NCBI RefSeq assembly: GCF_042477335.2
Contig: NC_091250.1
Span: 58,163,384 to 58,227,383, forward strand
From: Ovis canadensis
Taxonomy: Eukaryota; Chordata; Mammalia; Artiodactyla; Bovidae
Direction of reading: 5' to 3'
DNA: 64,000 nucleotides
The position numbers and the translations under genes are program-made. Positions 44,945-58,452 of the stretch are shown here, piece by piece. The notes beneath the pieces were generated by a model. It worked only from the letters and a program-made list of their open reading frames with translations, did not search any database and was not told where the DNA came from. Numbering within the stretch: the first letter of the stretch is position 1; the number at the start of each line of letters is the position of its first letter.

Positions 44945-46435
44945 GTCTTCATTCCCTCTGGTTTCTGCATCGTTCTCTCTGGCAAAAGGGCTATAGGACA
45001 GAATATACAACAGCCAAAGGATCCTGAGTCTTCAAATTATCAAGGGAGGGACTTATTTGTTCCAATTCCCAGGGAAGAGACTGCCTGCCCTGGCTGGGGC
45101 CACGTATCCATTTCTGAAATAATTAACTACAGGCAGATCCCACTGCATTAAGATGGTATCGATGAAATGGAGGGGTGCAATAAAGACAAAAATAGCAGGT
45201 CATTCCAAAAGTGTTCAGATAGAATGATGCTGAACACCTAAGTAAGAGACAGTTCACACCTGTGCACATAAAACCTACAGGCCATTGGGTGAGTGTTCTT
45301 CCATCTGCTGAAGTGGCATCCAGCAAGGCCATGTTTTTATGCTACCATCTCTTGTTGGGGAGAAGCAGAGAAGAATGCAAGAAGTAAAAATGTGAACAAT
45401 AAAGCTATGTGGCTATCAACTTGCAGAGGCAACAAACCAGAGGCCAGGCCTGGACTGATAAACTCCCCTGCTGTCTGTCTCGAAATGTGGGTGGGATCTC
45501 TTCCTGCGGATGTAGCACACTGAAGGGTTCAGCTTCGTGTAGTCATCTTGGCTGCAAATCCCTCTCTCTCTAAGCACCAGGCCTTCTGTCCTATCCCTAT
45601 ATGAATGCCAAGTCCTTCAGTCAACAAAACCAGCCAAATCTTCCAGGCCTGTCATGGTATCAGGTTGCCAATTTAACCCTGAAAGCAGTAAAATGTATGG
45701 AAATCTCATGTAAAAACCACTTCAAACACAATTTGCATTCAATGTTAGGAACACTTAAATTGTAACTTAAAATCTATACACTTGACTCGAATCAGTCTTT
45801 TCAAGGTTCCTTTTGTCATTGATTATAATTTATAAAGTTACAGGGTTTTCTTTAGCTTCTCATAAAGCTGCTATTTCAGGTAATATTCTACATAAGATGA
45901 TCTAAATGTCTCCAGAACCACAGTTAGAATTGGTCTACAGCGAGATAGTCTCTTAGTGTCTTGCGTATACTGAGGAGACACCCACGCGATGTATCTTCAA
46001 ACAGGAGTACATTCAGGCATCTTTAAACCACGGAATAACACCGTCCCCCTCCCCCGCCCCCAACGCCAGTAATTTCTAACAGCATGGAAGAAAAACTACC
46101 AAAATAAGGAATTATGAAATGTAAGCAGATAAGAGGATCCTAGGCAGGAGGGTTAAAAATAAAGGATTAAACTTTAAATAATAATTTCTCACTCTAAGTA
46201 GGGTAAATAGAGTAATATTTTCCTCAAAATAAACAAACAAAATAGAAAATGACATGAAGGCATTTATGTATCGTTTACAAGGTTTCGATGGATAATCTTT
46301 CGGTCTTCACAGTTTTCAAACAACGTTCCTGAGGAAACTTATAGTTCTAAGTGTACATTACAGAATTAACTCCATTTTAAAAAGCTAGAGTGAGAACAGC
46401 AATGTAAGACCCCCTAAAACACGAAATAATGACTA
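44945..46435. other. Intergenic, no assignable feature
   Basis: No gene or repeat recognised. A C-rich tract occurs at 46043-46064. Confidence 0.4.
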
Positions 46436-46439
46436 AAAG

Positions 46440-47670
46440 ACAACGACAGTGGAAAGCAAGCACACAGCAGAGAAGATGGACAACACCAGAGCTGATTTCC
46501 CGAAAAAGTTAACACAAGTGGCAAAACCTCTAGGGACGTGGATTTTTTTTTTTAATAGAGCAAACACAAAATAGCTTTATCAGAAATGAAAGACGAAATT
46601 AGCACACACCTTAAAGGATGAGCAGATATTAGGAAAGACTTCACGATAATAAATGTGTCAACTTAGGTGAAATGGACAGATTTCATTCCATTTTCCAAAG
46701 AAAATTATACAATTCACTACAACTGAATGAAAAGATATAGAAAATCTTTAATAACTCAGTATCTTTCAGAAAGTTTAATCTGTAATTTAAAGAAACTACC
46801 CTTGAAAGAAAAACTGAGGCCCAGAAAACTTCACTTGAAAATTCTGCCAAATTAAGGTATGTAACTAATGAGAATCTTATAAAAATTCTTTCAGAGAACA
46901 GAGAATAACTAAAGCAGCACAATTCATCTTAAGGAGGCAGTATAATATTCATCTAAAACCCGACAACGATTAAAAGAAAATTATGGACTAATTTCTCTAA
47001 TAAACACAGATGCAAAAATTAAAAATTATATATCAATAAAACTCAGTGATATATTGGAAAAATAATATTTTATGATCAAGTGGTATTTTTCCAGAAATGC
47101 GGGGTTAGTTTAACATTCAAAAGTCAAGGTTTTTGACTACAGTAACAGAATAAAGAGAAAACAGTTGAAATATTTCAACACTTGAGAAAATCCAAATCTC
47201 ATTCATGTTAAAATTCGGCTAATGAGGGGTAAGAAAAAAATTTTAATATCATAAAAGTTATTTACAAAATACCTAAATCCAATGGCATATCAAAAGATGA
47301 AGCATTACAGGTCTATCAGTGTAAAAATCTGCAATAAAATACTAACAAAAAAGCCAACATCACATAAAAATGAACATACACCACTGACCAAGTACAATTT
47401 ATTCCTGAAAAGAAAGGAGGATTCAGTACATGAAAATCAATGTAATATATCACATTTATAAAATAAAGGGGAACAAAACATGATCACCTCAACTGATGGA
47501 GGAAAAGCACTTGATAAAACTCAGTACCTTTTCTAAAAAAAACATCAACAGACTAGGAATAAAAGAAAACTGTTTCAACATAACTAAATTCATATATGAA
47601 AAGCCCACAGATAATATCATACTTGCTTGTGAAAAACTGAAAGTTTCTCCTAGATCAGAGAAACTTTTAT
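46440..47670 (+). repeat. Ancient L1 (decayed ORF2)
   Basis: A-rich. GAAAATTATGGACTAATTTCTCTAATAAACACAGATGC, then ACCACTGACCAAGTACAATTTATTCC, GATCACCTCAACTGATGGAGG..AGCACTTGATAAAACTCAGTACC and AGCCCACAGATAATATCATACTTG follow the L1 RT region order. It is cut off at 47670 by BovB sequence. Confidence 0.65.
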
Positions 47671-48655
47671 CTCTTCACTTTCTGCCATAAGGGTGGTGTC
47701 ATCTGATTATCTGAGGTTACTGATATTTCTCCTGGCTATCTTGATCAAGCTTGTGCTTCCTCCAGCCCAGCATTTTGCATGATGCACCCTGCATAGAGGT
47801 TAAATAAGCAGGGTGACAATATACAGCCTTGACGTACTCCTTTTCCTATTTGGAACCAGTCTGCTGTTCCATGTCCAGTACTAACTGTTGCTTCCTGACC
47901 TGCATCCAGATTTCTCAGGAGACAGGTCAGGTGGTCTGGTATTCCCATCTCTTTCGGAATTTTCCACAGTTTGTTGTGATCCATAGTCAAAGGCTTTGGC
48001 ATAGTCAATAAAGCAGAGGCAGATGTTTTTCTGGAACTCTCTTGCTTTTCCTATGACCCAACGGATATTGACAATTTGATCTCTGGTTCCTCTGCCTTTT
48101 CTAAATTCAGCTTGAACATCTGAAGTTCACAGTTCATGTACTGTTGAAGCCTGGCTTGGAGAATTTTGAGCATTACTTTGCTAGCTTGTGAGATGAGTGC
48201 AATTGTGTGGTGGTTTGAACATTCTTTGGCATTGCCTTTCTTTGGGATTGGAATGAAAACTGACCTTTCTCAGTCATGCGGCCACTGCCGAGTTTTCCAA
48301 ATTTGCTGGCATATTAAGTGCAGCATTTTAACAGCATCATCTTTTAGGATTTGAAAAAGCTCAACTGGAATTCCATCACCTCCACTAGCTTTGTTCATAG
48401 TAATGCTTCCTAAAGCCACTTGACTTCACATTCCAGGATGTCTGGCTCTAGGTGAGTGATCACAGCATCGTTTCTATCTGGGTCATGAAGATCTTTTTGG
48501 TATAGTTCTTCTGTGTATTGCCACCTCTTCTTAATATCTTCTGCTTCGGTTAGGTCCATACCATTTCTGTCCTTTATTGTTCCATCTTTGCATGAAATGT
48601 TCCCTTGGTATCTCTTATTTTCTTGAAGAGATTTCTAGTTTTTCCCATTCTATTG
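47671..48655 (-). mobile_element. BovB LINE, internal fragment lacking its 3' end
   Basis: Antisense BovB spanning linker to RT. It starts at the left with CACTTTCTGCCATAAGGGTGGTGTCATCTG (the region of the YADD motif) and extends right to GATTTCTAGTTTTTCCCATTC. The last ~700 bp normally present in every BovB insertion are missing. The minus-strand frame at 47745-48008 keeps VRQGCILSPCLFNLYAG. Confidence 0.9.
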
Positions 48656-48659
48656 TGCT

Positions 48660-48731
48660 TAGTGAAAAATTAATAAATCAGAGACGAGAAGGACCAATAC
48701 TATATATTTTTACTTATATGTGGCATCTAGG
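48660..48731 (+). repeat. Short fragment resembling the end of L1 ORF2
   Basis: AGTGAAAAATTAATAAATCAGAGACGAG..., ACTTATATGTGGCATCTAG resembles the terminal part of an L1 ORF2. It may be what remains of the older L1 to the left. Confidence 0.4.
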
Positions 48732-50444
48732 AGGCAGTCCTAAGATGAAGGAGGAATAGGATGGGGAGACCACTTTCTCCCCAACAAATTCATCAAAAGA
48801 ACATTTAAACGCTAAGTAAATGCCACAAAACAACTTCTGAATGCCACCAGAGGACATCAGGCACCCAGAAAAGCAGCCCATTATCTTCTAAAGGAGGTAG
48901 GAAAAAATATAAAAGACAAAAAGAGAGACAAAAGAGGTAGGGACGGAGCTCTTTCCCGGGAAGGGAGTCTTAAAAAGAGAGAAGTTTCTAAACACTAGGA
49001 AACACTCTCACTGTTGAGTCTGTGGAGAGCCTTGAAACCACAGAGGGCAACATAACTAGGAGGGAAAATAAATAAATAATTAAAACCCACAAATTATGAG
49101 CCCGACGGTAACTCCCCCAGCAGAGAAGCAGCGCAGACGCCTGCACCCGCTGCTGGCAAGTGGGGCTGGGCAGGGAGGCGAGGGCTGCATTGCTTAAAGT
49201 AAGGACCTGGCCTGACTGCCCCGAGGGCAATCTGAGGTAACTAACTTGGTCTAGCAAACCAGACTGTGGGATAGCTACCATGTGAAAAGCCAGCCCTAAC
49301 CTAAGACACCGCCAGGCCCGCACACAGAACAAAGGACTGAACAGAGATAGCCGGCTGCAGACCATCCCCCTCTGGTGACAGGCAGCCAGAGCCAGAAGGG
49401 TGCAATTGCAGCCCCAGAGAGATATTATCTACCAAACTGCAAGCAGGCTTCTTTGCTAACTAAGACTTCTTGGGGTTCTGGACAGTCAACATCCACCTGA
49501 GAAGGTGCACCGGCTATACACCCAGAAAACCGACCAACAGGGACCAGGAAGGCGTAAGTCGCAGCCTCTGCTCTCGCCAAACACCTCATCACCTGAGCTG
49601 CTCAGACCTGGGAAGGGCACAAAACGTGGGCCCAACCGAGTCTGCGCCTCTGAGGACTACTCGAGTGCCTGAACCGGAGCGGCTTAGACCTGGGAGGTGC
49701 ATGCAGCCCAGGGCTGGCCTCAGACAGTTCCCGGTGGAGCAACCTAGAGCCTGAGCAGAGTGGGCAGGGAGGGCACACACACCGAGAGCGGGGGCAGGCC
49801 CAGTGTGCCCGAGACACTGCGAGCACATGCCAGTGTTATTTGTTTGCAGCGGCCCTCCCTCCCCACAGCATGACTGAACAAGTGAGCCTTAAAAAGTGTC
49901 CACCACCGCCCTCTTTGCGTCAGGGTGGGAATCAGACACTGAAGAGACCAGCAAACAGAAGAAGCTAAAACAGAGGGAACCGCCTTGGAAGTGACAGGTG
50001 CAATAGATTAAAACCCTGTCATTAGTACCGACTACATCAGAAGGGGCCTATAGATCTCGAGAAATATAAGCCGGACCAAGGAACTACTCGAAAATGAACT
50101 GACCCCACACTGCCCACAACACCACCAGAGAAAGTCCTAGATATATTTTTACTATTTTTTACTATCATTCTTTTTTTAATTTTAAGTCCTATATTACTTC
50201 TTTAATTTTCATTTTTATAACCTACTATTACTTTGCAAAAAAAAGAGAGACCCTATCTTTTAAAGCAAACTTCATATATATACATATATATTTATAATTT
50301 TTGTGACTTTTTCTTTTCTTTAATATTGTATTTTTGAAAACCCAACCTCTATTCTAGATTTTTAATCTTTGCTCTTTGGTATTTGTTATCAATTTTGTAC
50401 CTTTAAGAACCCAATCTTCAGTACCCATTTTTACTTGGGAGTGA

Positions 50445-50885
50445 GATTACTGACCTGACTGCTCTCTCCCCCTTTGGACTCTCCATTTTCTCCACCAGGT
50501 CGCCTCTATCTGCTGTCTCCCCCTTCTCTTCTCTACACAACTCTGTGAATCTCTTTGTGTGTTCCAGATGGTGGAGAACACTTGGGGAACTGATTACTGA
50601 CTGGATCTGTCTCTCTCCTTTTCATTCCCCACTTTATCCTCCTGGCCACCTCTGTCTCCTTCCTCCCTCTTCTCTTCTCTGTATAACTCCGTGAACATCT
50701 CTGAGTGGTCCAGACTGTGGAGTGCACATAAGGAAATGATTACTGACTAGCTTGCTCTCTCCTCTTTTGATTCCACCTCATCTCATTTGGGTCACCTCTA
50801 ACTCCCTCCTCCCTCTTCTCTTCTCCATGTAACTCTGTGAACCTCTCTGGGTGTCCCTCACTGTGGAGAAACTTTTCATTTCTAA
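50445..50885 (+). repeat. Triple ~147-bp tandem repeat in the L1 5'UTR
   Basis: Units begin with GATTACTGAC at 50445, 50592 and 50738 (spacing 147 and 146 bp). Each holds CTCTCTCC.C.TTT..., a C/T-rich core with CCCTTCTCTTCTC, ..AACTC.GTGAA..CTCT.. and a GGTGGAGAA-type end. These resemble the monomer repeats in 5'UTRs of some mammalian L1 promoters. Confidence 0.85.
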
Positions 50886-51513
50886 CCTAGACGTTTTATT
50901 AATGGTGCTGTATAGAAGGAGAAGTCTTGAGACTACTGTAAAAATAAGACTGAAAACCAGAAGCAGGAGGCTTAAGTTCAAATCCTGAAAACACCAGAGA
51001 ACTCCTGACTCCAGGGAACATTAATCGACAGGAGCTCATCAAACACCTGCATACCTACACTGAAACCAAGCACCACCCAAGGGCCAACAAGTTCCAGAGC
51101 AAGACACACCATGCAAATTCTCCAGCAACACAGAACACACCCCTGAGCTTCAATATACAGGCTGCCCAAAGTCACTCCAAACCCACTGACATCTCATAAC
51201 TCATTCTGGACACTTCACTGCACTCCAGAGAGAAGAAATCCAATTCCACCCACCAGAACATGGACACAAGCTTCCCTAGCCAGGAAACCTTCACAAGCCA
51301 CCCGTACAACCCCACCCACAGCGAGGAAACTCCATAATAAAGAGAACTTCACAAACTCCAGAATACAGAAAGGCCACCCCAAACACAGCAATATAAACAG
51401 GATGAAGAGACAGAGGAATACCCAGCAGGTAAAGGAACAAGAGAAATGCCCACCAAACCAAACCAAAGAGGAAGAGATAGGGAATCTACCTGAGAAAGAA
51501 GTCCAAATAATGA

Positions 51514-52326
51514 GTGAAAATGATCCAAAATCTTGAAATCAAAATGGAATCACAGATAAATAGCCTGGAGACAAGGATTGAGAAGATGCAAGAAAGGTTT
51601 AACAAGGACCTAGGAGAAATAAAAAAGAGTCAGTATATAATGAATAATGCAATAAATGAGATAAAAAACACTCTGGAGGCAACAAATAGTAGAAAAACGG
51701 AGGCAGAAGACAGGATCAGTGAAGTAGAAGATAGAATGATAGAAATAAATGAATCAGAGAGGAAAAAAGAAAAATGAATTACGAGAAATGAGGACAATCT
51801 CAGAGACCTCCAGGACAATGTTAAACGCCCCAACATTCAAATCATAGGAGTCCCAGAAGAAGAAGACAAAAAGAAAGACCATGAGAAAATCCTTGAGGAG
51901 ATAATAGTTGAAAACTTTCCTAAAATGGGGAAGGAAATAATCACCCAAGTCCAAGAAACCCAGAGAGTCCCAAACAGGATAAACCCAAGGCAAAACACTC
52001 CAAGATACATATTAATCAAATGAACAAAGATCAAACATAAAGGACAAATATTAAAAGCAGCAAGGGAAAAACAACAAATAACACACGAGGGGATTCCCAT
52101 AAGGATAACAGCTGATCTTTCAACAGAAACTCTTCAAGCCAGGAGGGAATGGCAAGACATACTTAAAGTGATGAAAGAAAATAATCTACAGCCCAGATTA
52201 CTGTACCCAGCAGGGATCTCATTCAAATATGAAGGAGAAATCAAAAGCTTTACAGACAATCAAAAGCTGAGAGAATTCAGCACCACCAAACCATCTCTCC
52301 AACAAATGCTAAAGGATCTTCTCTAG
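51514..52326 (+). pseudogene. L1 ORF1 (RNA-binding chaperone), broken by stops
   Basis: Reads as a 271-codon frame from MKMIQNLEIKMESQINSLE to the final ..MLKDLL and TAG at 52324-52326. The N-terminal part is a heptad-rich coiled coil (residues ~1-85) that trimerises the protein in active L1s. The RRM-like and C-terminal RNA-binding regions follow. In-frame TGA codons occur at 51775-51777 and 52021-52023; the first looks like a CGA-to-TGA CpG transition. An alternative upstream ATG exists near 51449, but its frame closes quickly. Confidence 0.85.
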
Positions 52327-52377
52327 ACAGGAAACACAAAAAGGGTGTATAAACTCGAACCCAAAACAATAAAGTAA

Positions 52378-55300
52378 ATGGCAACGGGATCACACTTATT
52401 AATAATTACCTTAAATGTAAATGGGTTGAATGCCCCAACCAAAAGACAAAGACTGGCTGAAGGGATACAAAAATAAGACCGCTATATACACTGTCTTTAA
52501 TAGACTCATCTCAAAACAGGGGACACATACAGACTGAAAGTGAAGGGCTGGAAAGAGATAGTCCATGCAAATAGAGACCAAAAGAAAGGAGTAGCAATAC
52601 TCATATCAGATAAAATAGACTTTAAAACAAAGGCTGTGACGAGACAAAGAAGGATACTACATAATGATCAAAGGGTCAATCCAAGAAGAAGCTATAACAA
52701 TTATAAATATATATGCACCCAACATAGGAGCACCACAATATGTAAGACAAATGCTAACAAGTATGAAAGGGGAAATTAACAATAACACAATAATAGTGGG
52801 AGACTTTAATACCCCACTCACACCTATGGACAGATCAACTAAACAGAAAATTAACAAAGAAACGCAAACTTTAAATGATACAATAGACCAGTTAGACCTA
52901 ATTGATATCTACAGGACATTCACCCCAAAACAATGAATTTCACCTTTTTTCTCAAGAGCTCACAGAACCTTCTCCAGGACAGATCACACCCTGTGTTGTA
53001 AATCTAGCCTTGGTAAATTCAAAAAAATTGAAATTATTCCAAGCATCTTTTCTGACCACAATGCATTAAGATTAGATCTCAATTACAGGAGAAAAACTAT
53101 TAAAAATTCCAACATATGGAGGTTGAACAACACGCTGCTGAATAACCAACAAATCACAGAAGAAATCAGAAAATAAATTAAAATATGCATAGAAATGAAT
53201 GAAAATGAAAACACAACAACCCAAAACCTGTGGGACACGTAAAAGCAGTGCTAAGGGGAAGGTTCATAGCAAAACAGGCTTACTTCAAGAAATAAGAAAA
53301 AAGTCAAATAAAAAACCTAACTCTACACCTAAAGCAACTAGAAAAGGAAGAAATGAAGAACCCCAGGGTTATTAGAAGGAAAGAAATCTTAAAAATTAGG
53401 GCAGAAATAAATGCAAAAGAAACAAAAGAGACCATAGCAAAAATCAACAAAGCCAAAAGCTGGTTCTTTGAAAGGATAAATAAAATTGACAAACCATTAG
53501 CCAGACTCATCAAGAAACAAAGGGAGAAAAATCAAATCAATAAAATTAGAAATGAAAATGGAGAGATCACAACAGACAACACAGAAATACAAAGGATCAC
53601 AAGAGACTACTATCAGCAATTATATGCCAATAAAAGGGACAACGTGGAAGAAATGGACAAATTCTTAGAAAAGTACGACTTTCCAAAACTGAACCAGGAA
53701 GAAATAGAAAATCTTAACAGACCCATCACAAGCACAGAAATTGAAAGTGTAATCAGAAATCTTCCAACAAACACAAGCCCAGGTCCAAACGGCTTCACAG
53801 CTGAATTCTACCAAAAATTTACAGAAGAGGTAACGTATATCATACTCAACCTCTTTCCAGAAAATTGCAGAGGAAGGTAAACTTCCAAACTCATTCTATG
53901 AGGCCACCATCACCCTAATACCAAAACCTGACAAAGATGCCACAAAAAAAGAAAACTACAGGCCAGTATCACTGATGAACATAGACGCAAAAATCCTTAA
54001 CAAAATTCTAGCAATCAGAATCCAACAACACATTAAAAAGATCATACACCATGACCAAGTGGGCTTTATCCCAGGGATGTAGGATTCTTCAATATCCACA
54101 AATCAATCAATGTAATACACCACATTAACAAATTGAAAAATAAAAGCCGTAAGATGATCTCAGTAGATGCAGAGAAAGCCTTTGACAAAATTCAACATCC
54201 ATTTATGATAAACACTCTCCAGAAAGCAGGAATAGAAGGAACATACCTCAACATAATAAAAGCTATATATGACAAACCCACAGCAAACATTATCCTCAAC
54301 GGTGAAAAATTGAAAGCATTTCCCCTAAAGTCAGGAACAAGACAAGGGTGCCCACTTTCACCACTACTATTCAACATTGTTTTGGAAGTTTTGGCCACAG
54401 CAATCAGAGCAGAAAGAAATAAAAGGAATCCAAATTGGAAAAGAAGAAGTAAAACTCTCACTGTTTGCAGATGACATGATCCTCTACATAGAAAACCCTA
54501 AAAGACTCCACCAGAAAATTACTAGAGCTGATCAATGAATACAGTAAAGTCGCAGGATATAAAATCAGCACACAGAAATCTCTTGCATTCCTATACACTA
54601 ATAATAAGAAAATAGAGAAATTAAGGACACAATTCCATTCACCATTGCAACAAAAAGAATAAAATACTTAGGAACCCATCTACCTAAAAAACTAAAGACC
54701 TATATATAGAAAACTTTAAAACACTGGTGAAAGAAATCAAAAAGGTCACTAATAGATTGAGAAATATACCGTGTTCATGGATTAGAAGAATCAATAGAGT
54801 GAAAATGAGGATACTACCCAAAGCAATCTACAGATTCAATGCAATCCCTATCAAGCTTCCTATGGTATTTTTCACAGAGCTAGAACAAATAATTTCACAA
54901 TTTGTATGGAAATACAAAAAACCTCGAATAGCCAAAGCAATCTTGAGAAAGAAGAATGGAGCTGGAGGAATCAACCTGCCTGACTTCAGGCTCTACTACA
55001 AAGCCACAGTCATCAAGACGGTATGGTACTGGCACAAAGACAGAAACATAGATCAATGGAACAAGATAGAAAGCCCAGAGATAAATCCACACACATATGG
55101 ACACCTTATCTTTGACAAAGGAGGCAAGAATATACAATGGAGTAAAGACAATCTCTTTAACAAGTGGTGCTGGGAAAACTGGTCAACCACTTGTAAAAGA
55201 ATGAAACTAGATCACTTTCTAACACCACACACAAAAATAAACTCAAAATGGATTAAAGATCTAAATGTAAGATCAGAAACTATAAAACTCCTAGAGGAGA

Positions 55301-56184
55301 ACATAGGCAAAACACTCTCCGACATAAATCACAGCAGGATCCTCTATGATACACCTCCCAGAATTCTGGAAATAAAAGCAAAAATAAACAAATGGGATCT
55401 AATTAAAATTAAAAGCTTCTGCACAACAAAGGAAACTATAAGCAAGGTGAAAAGACAGCCTTCTGAATGGGAGAAAATAATAGCAAATGAAGCAACTGAC
55501 AAACAACTAATCTCAAAAATATACAAGCAACTTATGCAGCTCAATTCCAGAAAAATAAAACAACCCAATCAAAAAATGGGCCAAAGAACTAAACAGGCAT
55601 TTCTTCAAAGAAGACATACAGATGGCTAACGAACATATGAAAAGATGCTCAACATCACTCATTATCAGAGAAATGCAAATCAAAACCACAATGAGGTACC
55701 ATTTCACACCAGTCAGAATGGCTGTGATCCAAAAGTCTACAAGCAATAAATGCTGGAGAGGGTGTGGAGAAAAGGGAACCCTCCTACACTGTTGGTGGGA
55801 ATGCAAACTAGTACAGCCACTATGGAGATCAGTGTGGAGATTCCTTAAAAAACTGGAAATAGAACTGCCTTATGACCCAGCAGTACCACTGCTGGGCATA
55901 CACACCGAGGAAATCAGAATTGAAAGAGACATGTGTACCTCAATGTTCATCACAGCACTGTTTATAATAGCCAGGACATGGAAGCAACATAGATGTCTAT
56001 CAGCAGATGAATGGATAAGAAAGCTGTAGTACAGATACACAATGGAGTATTACTCGGCCATTAAAAAGAATACATTTAATCAGTTCTAATGAGGTGGATG
56101 AAACTGGAGCCTATTATACAGAGTGAAGTATGCCAGAAAGAGAAACACCAATACAGTATACTAATGCATATATATGGAATTTAG
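52378..56184 (+). pseudogene. L1 ORF2 (endonuclease-reverse transcriptase), broken
   Basis: Begins MATGSHLLIITLNVNGLNAP 51 bp after the ORF1 stop. The AP-type endonuclease region is seen in two frames, including DFNTPLTPMDRSTKQKINK. RT parts are [20 protein letters not shown] (54133-54474) and FADD at 54463-54474 in a shifted frame. A long open 300-codon piece (54727-55629) covers the thumb and beyond. The cysteine-rich C-terminus ([20 protein letters not shown]) is at 55622-56029. Early stops (near 52476) and several frameshifts inactivate it. Confidence 0.88.
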
Positions 56185-56546
56185 AAAGATTAATGATAAC
56201 CCTGTATGCGAGACTCAAAAGAAGACACAGATGTATAGATCAGACTTTTGGACTCTGTGGGAGAGGGAGAGGGTGGGCTGATTTGGGAGAATGGCACTGA
56301 AACATATATAACTTCAAATATGAAACGAATCACCAGTCCAGGTTTGATGCATGCATGATACAGGATGCTTGGGGCTGGTGCACTGGGATGACCCAGAGGG
56401 ATGGTATAGGGAGGGAGGTGGGTTCAGGATGGGGAACATGTGTACACCCGTGGTGGATTCATGTTGATGTATGGCAAAACCAATACAATATTGTAAAGTA
56501 ATTAGCCTCCAATTAAAATAAATAAGTTTATATTTAAAAAAAAATT

Positions 56547-58299
56547 CACCCAGATTCAACATGAAAATTTAAAAAAACTAAGCGGTAAAAATATTGTTAA
56601 TCATGGTTGACCACTGAATTAACATTTTTACTTAGTTTCATAAAGGAACGAACACTGATAACAAAATACCTGCTTAGAACTGGGGTTCACTGCTTTCACG
56701 TGAAGTACCTTCCTAGCCGCAATCTTCAACCTGAGTTGGTGCATGTGAGTATACCTGGCTTTGCAAGCAATCATAACTTGCATATATTTGCACACAGAAC
56801 ATTCAATTTATCTGTACACACAAAATGCCATCAACAGTATATGCCAAGACAGAATGAACACAATGTTTACAAAACGGAAAATGTGATTAGCTGAATTATT
56901 TATTTAAACCACCTATTTGGAAATGAGCCCTCTTAAAAGATTTTTAACTTTTTGAATATACTTGGAATACTCTGATCAAAGCCTTCATCAGTATCTACGC
57001 AAACTAGACGATAGTAGCAGACAACAGATTGAACTGTTTCCTTCTATTGAATACTATTTTATACACATGACACAGGACAGTGTGTGTTTCAAACAAAAGT
57101 TTAACAAGGTTTTGGCCAGGAATTAATTTTAAGGATCTAACTCTATAAGCAAAGATAGGGGACCATCGCTGACCTTATAAATGGGGGTTTCTTAATAATA
57201 TGGTCCTGTAAGTTCACGTTTAGTATCCACCTTTGAGGCACTGATGTTCCCACTGAAGAGGCTGAAAAAAACCTATAACCACAGGCTGCCTGAGACTTCG
57301 TCATACACAGAACACGATAGAAAGAAGGACTATTAACCTACAATGATCAAGTTAATATTTCACTTGTGTTTCTCAATTGATGTCTCCAGAATTTCAAAAC
57401 TACCACTGGCTTGAAGCTTCTAATGGATAGTTCTAGACTGGAAACCTGCAGGTAGGTTGGGAAGAAGATTCAATTAATATGAACTTTTAAAAAGAAAATC
57501 TTATTGCAATCTCATCTTTGTCTAAAATCAAGCATCAGAGTTAGAGATTTCTTACTACCAACAAACTTATAGTTACACATTTCTTTCAGGAGTGCTTTAT
57601 TTATACAAATAAATCTATTGGTTTATTTTTATGTTTCAGTGGAAAAATGTGAGTTGACCCAGATGATGGTATTAATGTAAATTTAGGGAAAATATGTCAA
57701 AATTGGCAAAACTGATAGAATGACTTACGTCTGGAAAATATCATAAGTAGTTATAAATAATCAAGTCATCTCTTAGCTAAGAGCTTTGAAGTGAATATTA
57801 AAGTAATTAAATTATTCTGGGAATATGAAAGGAAAAACAGAATTAACATTTGTTTTAAACTTCTGATTGCTGTGTATGCATCACTTTCCTTGATGATTTA
57901 GCTTAATTCCTGCATCAAATGCATTCAGTTAATTTTTTTAATTCCTCAATTTTATGGTCTCAATCAAATTCAGTTTGGGGATTTGAATTAAATGCCTGAA
58001 ACACATAGATCTAAATGTTTTAACATTGTTATTTCTCAATAAAGAATACAACCTAAACCTTAGCATCTACACATAAATTGCCTTCTTTATAAAAGTATAC
58101 CTATTTATATAAGTAGATTAACCATAGATGTAGTTAAATTAAGTTACATGTACAAAATAGCCTGAGATTTAGAAATTAGTTGCCACCTAGTAACAATCTG
58201 AAATGTTAACATTTACACACGTACATAAATCACAAAAATACTCACGCACAAATCTGTTACCTAAAAATAGATTAGCATACACTAGCATAAGTTTTTTAA
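56547..58299. other. Intergenic, no assignable feature
   Basis: AT-rich, with no gene or repeat family recognised. Confidence 0.4.
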
Positions 58300-58352
58300 T
58301 ATATATGTGTATATATATATGCACACACACACATACATATACATATAATATG
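58299..58352. repeat. Compound (TA)n/(CA)n microsatellite
   Basis: ATATATATGTGTATATATATATG followed by CACACACACACATACATATACATATAATA. Imperfect. Confidence 0.85.
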
Positions 58353-58452
58353 CCTATTACATACCTTACATAGTATGTAACAGATTTTTAGAAAAAAATT
58401 TTACGAAATAAAGCATGTTTCTTTAAGTTGAATATAACCAATTATACTTATT

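Larger units (their letters stand above)
48732..56546 (+). mobile_element. Ruminant L1, nearly full length (~7.8 kb), inactivated
   Basis: Starts at the L1 5' end (GAGGCAGTCCTAAGATGAAGG..). It has a long, partly CpG-rich 5'UTR with a triple tandem repeat, decayed ORF1 and ORF2, a 3'UTR (56185-56536) and a short A tail. The 3'UTR matches in sense the antisense tails at 3851 and 23846. No convincing target duplication was found. Stops and frameshifts in both ORFs mean it cannot be autonomous now. Confidence 0.93.

Noticed and set aside
49589..49828. Minus-strand frames in the GC-rich part of the L1 5'UTR
   Set aside because: Composition-driven frames in noncoding L1 promoter sequence.
50445..50885. 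CRISPR-like or satellite array
   Set aside because: Three long contiguous units without spacers, and part of the L1 5'UTR.
48660..56570. Target duplication TGAAAAATTAA / TGAAAATTTAA around the large L1
   Set aside because: The left copy is about 60 bp away from the L1 start and the match is imperfect in A/T-rich text; likely chance.
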